Source: Arthrobotrys musiformis (lineage: Eukaryota; Ascomycota; Orbiliomycetes; Orbiliales; Orbiliaceae). From it: a stretch of DNA of 64,000 bases. The stretch is taken from positions 4,216,001 to 4,280,000 of the forward strand of contig JAVHJL010000001.1 in assembly GCA_036971715.1 (NCBI GenBank), read 5' to 3'. Both the position numbers and the translations under genes were made by a program. This document shows, in pieces, positions 56,716-64,000 of this stretch. The stretch's first letter is position 1. Each line of letters starts with the position of its first letter. Under the pieces are notes generated by a model that saw nothing but the letters and a program-made list of their open reading frames with translations, had not been told where the DNA came from and made no database searches.

Positions 56716-58489
56716 GGTAGTCAAAGAATGGCCGATATGTCATTCGAATGGCAAAACCTTACGACTAACTATCAAATACGCCAAAGAAAGTAGCCTTCCG
56801 AGTGGGCCAGGTACTCAACGGTACTCCTATTCTCTTGGCTTTCGCGTCAGCCCGCCTAAGGGCAGGGGTACGGCCAACCAAGCATACCATTATCCAGGCT
56901 GTCGAGGGAAAGGAAAAAAAAAAAAAAAAGCATCGGCACAGACTATCAATAATCGAAAAAACAAATATGGTCGATGACCAGCGTGCACAGCTAATACTGT
57001 GTATTTGTTTTTCCTTCTCGGTTCTGTGGAGTTTTTCGCCGCTTGTGTAGGATACATACACATATCCTTCTCCAGTTTGTCCATCCACCGTCGTCACCTG
57101 GTACCTTTTCGATCGTTCTCGCGAAGAAAAAAGCAGGCATAAGGATTCGAGGTAACCCTCCTTACAAAATGACGGCAGAAGTACAAATCTGTACCTAACC
57201 GACGCATGGCACTGGGATTTGGAAGGAAAAGAGCTAGTAGCCAAAAAAGCAAATCCTTCTCACTCCACCACCGCTGTCCTCCTTCACACAGGATTTTTCT
57301 TATTTTTTTATTTTGCTTGCTGCTAATTTTGCTCAGAAGTGTGTGCACTGAACCCAGTCTAGTCTCTTGCTCTGGGTCGTTTGAGTCGTGTTACTCTCTC
57401 GTGGGTCAGGTTCCATCCGTATTTGCTCCGACGAGCCACTCATTTCGTTCCAAATGATATGCAATACATACACGCACATGCATGCGGTCTGAGAAAAACT
57501 AGAGCAGGCTACAAAGCTGCGGCTTTGGAGACGCATACTCACACACGTACCGACCCCAAGACGAGGGCAGTTCCGGAGGGACCAGAAAATGTCATAGCCA
57601 TATTTTCTTCTTTAGCATATCGTTAAACCCTCCTTGTTGGAAAGGAAGAGGAAAAAGAAAAACCATGAGTATGTAGCAGCTTGTGAGCCAAAAGGCCGAA
57701 GGGGAAGTATTACACACTCAGGAGTACCTCCACTAAGGGCCTTAGCCTTAGCTGGGTGGTAGCTCCTCCAAGAACAGAACAGACAGACTCTTTACAGCCC
57801 CCAGACCAGACCGACCAGGCCGAGGAGAAGAAATTTGCTGGGTCTTTCTCGTACGTTAGCTGCTTACATGACCCTCATATCGGTCATAAAGGCACTTTCA
57901 CTCACTTGGGGCAGAGTGGCACACCGAAATCTTAATCCGTTCAAACTTGGGTTCTTTCCCCCTCGCACTCGTCACACCGCAGAGACAGCCAACAGCCCCA
58001 GCCAGCGAAGGTTGTAAGAAAAAGCAAAGCCGAGGTGGAAAAAGCAACCTGGCGAAGACCTTCTATCATTCGCCCCTACAAACCTTCGATAATAGAACTC
58101 CCCACCATTAGACCCCTTGCCTGTTCTCTTGTGACGAATAAGAGGAAAGGACCTCGCATTGCTGTACAACTCAGTTCTCCATACTACTTTCCTACTTATA
58201 GCATTATTGCTTGCTTTGCGACGTTCCTCAAATACCTCACCACTTCCAACCTCGATTTTATATATCTTCACTACATTCCCTCTATACTCAAATATTTCCA
58301 TACATATTCTATCTATTCTCTTCTATTCGAATTTCATACAAGACAAAGCAAAGCAAAGCAGAATTAAATTGTCCTTTTTTTTCAACTAGAGAAAAAAAAG
58401 GAGCCACTTTAATAATATATCTTGCCAGATCTTTCTCTTCGACCACTATTGAGCTTTCCCCGGATGACATTGCAGTAATTTGAATATCT

Positions 58490-58626
58490 TTTATATAATA
58501 TCTTCCCCCCCAGCCGACACTCCTACAGCAACTTTCCTTTCTCCGACATCTCTAATATCTTTCTCTCACTGAACGCTCATTCGCTACTTTTTTCAACCTC
58601 ATCTCAACACATCTCTCAACACAAAC
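58490..58626 (+). promoter_or_regulatory. CT-rich leader/core promoter of the kinase gene
   Basis: The last 137 nt before the start are C/T-rich with few G, as in strongly expressed fungal genes, and end with CACAAACATGTC, a good initiation context. A four-codon ATG frame lies just upstream at 58464-58478 and may or may not be transcribed. Confidence 0.5.
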
Positions 58627-59884
58627 ATGTCGGACATCTCGCTACCCTCCCAAGTTGCTCTCACCACCAGACCAGAGGACAGAATAGGCCATCTACTCGC
58701 TGGTAGAATAGAACTCACTGGCATCCTTGGTGTCGGTGCATATGGCGTCGTCTACACTGCTGTCGACATCTACACTCACATTCCATATGCTGTAAAAGCT
58801 CTATCCAGAGTTGGGCTCGATTCGCGACAGCGCAGGTTCCAGGAACGGGAAATCGCCCTGCATCACCGCGCTAGCGCACACCCAAATGTCGTCAACCTCG
58901 TCAAGATTATCTCCGACATTGACTGCACTTATGTCATTATCGAGTACTGCCCAGAGGGTGACCTCTTCACAAACATTACCGAACATGGTAACTTCGTAGG
59001 CAACGACATTTTGGCCAAGCGGGTTTTCCTCCAACTCTTGGATGCTGTAGAGTACTGCCACTCTTTGGGAATCTACCATCGCGACTTGAAGCCAGAGAAC
59101 ATCTTGGTCACCGATAATGGAACCGAGGTCAAGCTCGCAGACTTTGGTCTTGCTACCACAGAACCAATCACCTCTGACTTTGGCTGCGGTTCCACTTTTT
59201 ATATGTCCCCTGGTAAGTCACATACATATCCTGATATATCAATCAAATCATACTAACAAGCTTTTTATAGAATGCCAACAATCCCCATCCAGAGGATCTG
59301 CCTGTTATGCTTCTGCTCCAAATGACATTTGGTCCCTAGGTGTCATCCTTGTCAACCTCACATGTGGAAGAAACCCATGGAAGCGTGCTTCGCAGAGCGA
59401 CAGCACTTTCCGAGCTTTCTTGAAGGATGCCGGTTTCCTCAGAACCATCCTTCCATTGTCTGCCGAATTGGACTTGATTCTACGCAGGATCTTTGAGATC
59501 AACCCAGCCAAGAGGATTACAATTCCAGAGCTCCGATATAGAATCCTTCACTGCTCCAGATTCACTACCAACAGCCCACTCGACAGCCCACCACTCAGCG
59601 AGACCAACTCTTCTCCAAATATCTCTGTCACCGACATGTTCCAACTTCCACCCCAAGTTTACAATGGACAAGTCCCAATTCCAGCTTGCCTCCGAAATAA
59701 CAACCATGGCTACTCTTCGAGATCATCGAGCAATTCTTCGGCTGGCACACCAATCACACCATCCGTTGCCGACGAGTACGCTCCACTTGCTTTCCAATAC
59801 AAGAACGCCTGGGGTCATTTCGACGGAGTCAAATATGCCGTCCAACAAGCACCAGCACTCCCTCCAAGCATCCAAGCCTGCTAG
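58627..59884 (+). CDS. Ran1-like serine/threonine protein kinase
   Basis: The kinase belongs to the fungal Ran1/Sks1/Vhs1 group; S. pombe Ran1 (Pat1) represses mating and meiosis under good nutrition, and budding yeast relatives act in glucose and cell-cycle control. Exons are 58627-59212 and 59271-59884 (donor GTAAGT, CTAAC-like branch), giving 399 aa. The glycine loop GVGAYGVV is at 35-42, the catalytic lysine in AVKAL is Lys57, HRDLKPEN gives Asp153, and ADFGLA gives Asp172. The activation segment GCGSTFYMSPECQ is typical of the group. The kinase domain ends near residue 295. A Ser/Pro/Asn-rich tail of about 100 residues follows. It stands alone in a large gene-free region. Confidence 0.88.
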
Positions 59885-60584
59885 AGGATGCTCTAATATC
59901 CTTTCAATTCTTCTATAAAATATATACCCTTCAAATGATTTCCTAATTTTCATGAAAATATACGGCTTGGGGAACTATGATTTCTTTTATCAACAATCGC
60001 TACAACTTGATACCACTGGAGCTTCTTTGTCCGTTTTTACAACCACATATAAAGCATGTATGGAGTTCTTTGGGTTTTATCTGGGCTGTTTTTCTTTCTT
60101 TATTTCCTATGTCAAAGTCATTACCTATGATACCTGTATGATTGGAGGTCATTATTATTATTATTATTCTAGCAAAAAGATGTCATGGTTTTATTTTCTT
60201 GATTACTATTGGGGTGGGGGTTCTTTTACTATTTTCGGGGTACTGGGGGGGCATCAATTCAGAATAACAAATTCGATCGGTTCCACTTTTTTCTTGCAAC
60301 TTTATATCATTCAAAACGGGATTTCCTTTTATATACATATGCTTTTTCAGTAGTTCTGGCGCAGTTTCTTTATTTTCGTTTATGTCTTCTTTCTGGGAAG
60401 AATGGTACATATTTATTTTTTTTTTCACTTGAAAATGATATCCAAAATATACCGCTTTGCATTTTTATTTCCTTTCAAATGTTTGGAATTCAGACTGGCT
60501 TCAGATCTTTGGTCTTTCTTCGACTTGTTGTCTGCAAACGGCCAGTACAAGAAGTTCCACCTTGTAACTCTGTTCAAGGAAGTC

Positions 60585-60608
60585 TTTTTTTTTTTTTTTT
60601 TTTTTTTT
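60585..60608. repeat. Poly(T) tract of 24 nt
   Basis: An uninterrupted run of 24 T downstream of the kinase gene. Confidence 0.8.
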
Positions 60609-62480
60609 GGTTTTCCCCTGATAACAAAAAAAATTGACTGGAGGTTCTTCACTCCTCTTTCAAAAGGATCTATCTATTCATAGAAATCAAACTACTCACA
60701 AAATGGAAATCATAATAAATTCCCTTCCGTGAACGAACACATATGCTTTTTGCTTCTAGAGCTCCTCAACCTTCTAGTGCGGTTCCAGGCTGTAAAAGAA
60801 AAATAAAGCAACCATGCCCAAAACAAGTAAAACAGGCCGCAAGGCGAAGGACCCGGCTGTCAGAAAAAGGTTATAGGGACGACCATTTGCAAACTAGTAA
60901 AACGTCACTTTTGTGTTCCTAATTTTATGGCGACAGCTGCAACATTGGATTGACTGTACTGCAAGGACAAGGCATGGCTTATCGTTGCTATTGTTCCTCC
61001 CCCCCGTAGTTGGTAGGTTGTTTCGATCAATTTCGGCTCTTTCTTCGTTGTCATTTGTTTGAAGTTCAGCTCTCACAGGCTTTGCAACAAGGCACAAAAA
61101 CGTGGGAAAAGGCAGTTCGTAGGTTACATGAAACGGGTAACTCCCAAAGGCTCGAAATAATCTCAGCCTGTCAATTGGTTGAGGACAGGCCCTCAAATTA
61201 CGCTTTGCGGAATGAAGGGACCCATCTTGATCGAATATCAACAGTCATTTTTTTTCCAAAAATAAACTCAAAAATCAAAAAGAATGAGTATGGATTATAA
61301 GAAATAATATATGGGCCACAAAAACTTCCTATCATTTAAAGTTGATATCCCGCTGTGCGCATGAAAATCGACAATACCTTGAGCATGACCGGGGGTTGAT
61401 ATGTTTGTACCAGGGCTGATTTCCTAAATTTATGACCAACAACCGCTGTAGCCGGGGTTTGTATGAAGAACCACCCGCCCGCCGGTTATTACAACGCATG
61501 TAATTGTATCTTTTGCCCTCATTTCAAGGACGAAATTATCAGGTATTTTGAGATACGTGGTTCGGGTATCAATCTTATGCCCGTCAGCCTTTGCGCCAAC
61601 GCTTTTAAGGTTTACTTTGCTGCTCGCTCTCCTCCTCACTCATGCGCTAAAAGCAGCCATGCTGAACTCAAAAAATCCGTAAAAGTCAAAAGGGGGAGAT
61701 GGGGCACATATGTAGATGCCATTCATGTTTTGATTATACATACATACAGATGTCTGGTCATGCGGCAGACCGCGGACGGCATTTCCCAGGGTACTGACAT
61801 ACATACGTGCATACTACACATACCCCATAAACGATACAAGCAGCGGAAGGTTTACCTTTTCTTAGCTCTTAAAATTCCACATTATGGGATGCTTTGACAT
61901 AGCAAGGGAAGCAAGGTGTCCGCCCACCGCCGAGCTTTGCATTGCGTATATCACATAACTCCTGAGAGCCGGCCGTCCCAAGCCTGAGATTCAGGAACGG
62001 GACCCCAGCTTTTTGTTGCATGGACCTAACGTTTGCCCCCTATATAAGCCAATCAAATGCAGAGGACCTGGTGTCTCACCACACTAATCGTAATCGAGAG
62101 GATCCAAAAGCTATAAGACTCTTGCTGTTATAGCTGATCCATGGCCAGAGAGGGGCAGAATATCGAAATCACATTCGCAACATCGCGCATGACTGCAAGC
62201 AGATCATCAGAGGCGAACAAACTCTTGATCTTCTTCACAAAGCAAGATCTCGGACACTTATTTGTATCCCAAAAATAAGCTCTAGATGCCGCCCCAGCTG
62301 CCGTTCAACTAGAGCTAACGATATGCGTGGGTGAATAAAAACCTGCGGTCCAGAGCGTGCCGACGATCGAGGTCTTCGATATGCAATCGTAAAACAGCCG
62401 AATTATAGCGAACCGGGTGTGCATATGCCGCAGTCAAGTAGACACGCATACGTACGCAACGCCTGCTAGGCAGTGTTGGC

Positions 62481-62518
62481 CATGTATGTATGTACTTGCA
62501 TACATACGTACCGTATAC
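62481..62518. repeat. Imperfect GTAT/ATAC inverted repeat
   Basis: Units of GTAT on one side and ATAC on the other, separated by about four bases, can fold into a hairpin with a stem of roughly 12 pairs. Confidence 0.5.
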
Positions 62519-64000
62519 AAAGTAGTTTTTGTTCTTGGATGGCCTGGCCTTGGCCTTTTGGTTCATGATGGTCAGTTTTCCGACTGATCCGGCTGTATAC
62601 ACTCCGTTAGAGTTTCGAAAACAGCTCCCAAGGTTTTATAGATTGTCACTTTTATACTCCGTAACTTGCGACACGGCAACTTTATGGCCGCGTTCGCCTA
62701 GTCAGACGATTACCCACTGATTTGGTAACACTATCCATATTAAACATCTCAAAACTTTATAACAATAAGTGTTCGATGTCAACGGGGCTAGAATATATCC
62801 CTTCTGTTTCGCTATATTGAACGTCTTAAGCTTGGAAACTCAACTCTTTGCGGTACAGCCGCGCCGATCCAATGCCGGGAAAACTTTCAAGCCCATGTAC
62901 ATCTGTCAGTCAGTACTTCTTACGTCTCTCAGAATTTGCACAAGGAGCTTCAAGGGGCCGATGTATTCTAGATGCAGGACCTGACCTTGCAGTGTCGATC
63001 CTGGTAGATTAGGGAAGGATCACTTCGACATGGAGCAAGGTCCTGTGAGTTTACATTCTTTGTAGACAAAAGGGTATACTATACAACGAAATATAGTTTG
63101 ATAGCAAAAAAGTTGCCGTCTAAGTACGTTCGAGATGGCCTTGATGTTGGCCCTCTTTTAGGCCTGCAGTCCAGCAGCCATATTCGTCTATTGCGTACGT
63201 TATAATGACAAAACATGCGTCCTTGTCTTTGGGAGGGATCCACTGTACAGATCCTGCCCCTCGCCTATGTAACTTCGATGCACATTCCAACGCCTCGAAG
63301 GGGCAATACCTAAAGGGACCGATATTCCTACCTGCGAGGCTGTTTAGACCTTCTTGAGACAATAGCTGCTCGGATCGGTGTGCTACAGCAGGATCTCGAG
63401 ACGATTACCCTGCATTGCCTTTTGTTCGCCTGCTGCAGCGCCGCGGGAAACGAGGGAAGGCAAAAAAACGCAAGTTTTCCATTACCCATTTTCCCTTCGC
63501 AAACCTTCCCCTCTCCTTCTTGTCTCGCCACCATACTAGATACTGCCATGTGCGAAATGTAATAACACGGGAAGTTATATGCCTAAGAGGAATTAACGGT
63601 CTCCACCCCTCGTCAATTCTCAAGTGGCTTGTCAGGGATGTTTAGTTTGCGAGAGACATTTTCAGGTACCAGATACCCTTATTTCCACAGGAAAATATTG
63701 CCGGCCACAAGTATCCGAACCAAACAGACTTTTCGGCTTCTGAACTTGCCAAAAAAAAGTGGGTCTATGCTTGCTTTCCAAACCCATTTTCTGCAACAGC
63801 CTCTCTTACTCTTTTTAGTGATATCGTGCCAGCCTCTTCGACCCCTTCGAAAGTCCTGCCCATTATTCCCCACATAAGAGTTATTAAAGTCGACTTTATT
63901 ACCCCACCATCTAATACCTAAGCTTACCATGACATGATATCGCGATGTGCTTACCCAATTTCATTTATCTTGCAGACCTGCATGCAATAGAGAACAGGCA

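Larger units (their letters stand above)
48081..58626. other. 10.5-kb region without a recognised gene, upstream of the Ran1-like kinase
   Basis: I read both strands and found no frame with family resemblance and no chain of exons. Open frames reach about 130 codons (for example 55328-55729, whose first codon is TTG) but look random. Base composition is close to that of other intergenic DNA and not extremely AT-rich, unlike the decayed islands at 3-7 kb. Present are many A- and T-runs, a TAAATCTTT/AAAGATTTA inverted repeat near 52472-52510, and a CT-rich block from about 58490 leading to the kinase start. It may hold an extended promoter, a long leader or non-coding transcripts. Confidence 0.5.
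59885..64000. other. No gene recognised to the end of the window
   Basis: The first 700 nt are T-rich and probably the kinase 3' UTR. It contains an (ATT)6 run at 60151-60168 and a 24-nt poly(T). From 61 to 64 kb only short random frames are seen. A TATATAA with a nearby CCAAT (about 62041-62055) could belong to an unseen transcript or a gene beyond the edge. Confidence 0.5.

Overview
The window is nuclear DNA of a filamentous ascomycete (Pezizomycotina). Genes carry short introns, mostly 58 to 105 nt, with GT..AG ends and CTAAC-like branch points. All recognisable products are eukaryotic and mostly fungal types: seipin, Pex14, retromer Vps35, TFIIB, a TFIIIC WD40 subunit, a rhodopsin-domain membrane protein and a Ran1-type kinase. 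An early-diverging group such as Orbiliomycetes is possible but cannot be proved from this sequence alone. I found no rRNA, tRNA, CRISPR array or intact transposon.

Layout. At 1.6-5.5 kb a seipin gene and a CalB-type lipase gene lie on the minus strand inside AT-rich, decayed sequence. From 7.5 to 22.6 kb seven genes run on the plus strand: PEX14, a P-TEFb-type cyclin, a seven-helix rhodopsin-domain protein, a GST-like protein, a PAQR/Izh receptor, a short-chain dehydrogenase, and mitoribosomal mL40. This run is interrupted at 17.8-20.1 kb by a gene-poor island holding a mutated copy of the seipin 3' end and another coding relic. From 23.1 to 33.0 kb VPS35, an SR splicing factor and galactokinase lie on the minus strand. 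ILV2 (+) and ATP14 (-) converge at 35-39 kb. TFIIB (+) follows, and its reading frame stays open for 350 codons after its stop. A Tfc6-like TFIIIC subunit (-) and a RING-CH ubiquitin ligase (+) are divergent at 43.6-48.1 kb. A Ran1-like kinase (58.6-59.9 kb) sits alone, with 10.5 kb upstream and at least 4.1 kb downstream in which I recognise no gene.

The genes form no operon or biosynthetic cluster; they are housekeeping functions in lipid storage, peroxisome import, transcription, splicing, endosomal sorting, amino acid and sugar metabolism, and mitochondrial ATP synthesis. Introns were placed by hand from splice signals, frame and family similarity. Every model closes in frame, but none has been checked against RNA.

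The observations most worth following are: the in-frame low-complexity extension behind the TFIIB stop; an exact B-box (TFIIIC site) 35 nt upstream of the gene for a TFIIIC subunit; the SR gene with a 6-nt microexon, a GC-AG intron, a 715-nt intron and a possible intron abutting its stop codon; a 7-nt microexon in PEX14; the decayed partial seipin duplicate; and the large non-coding region before the Ran1-like kinase.
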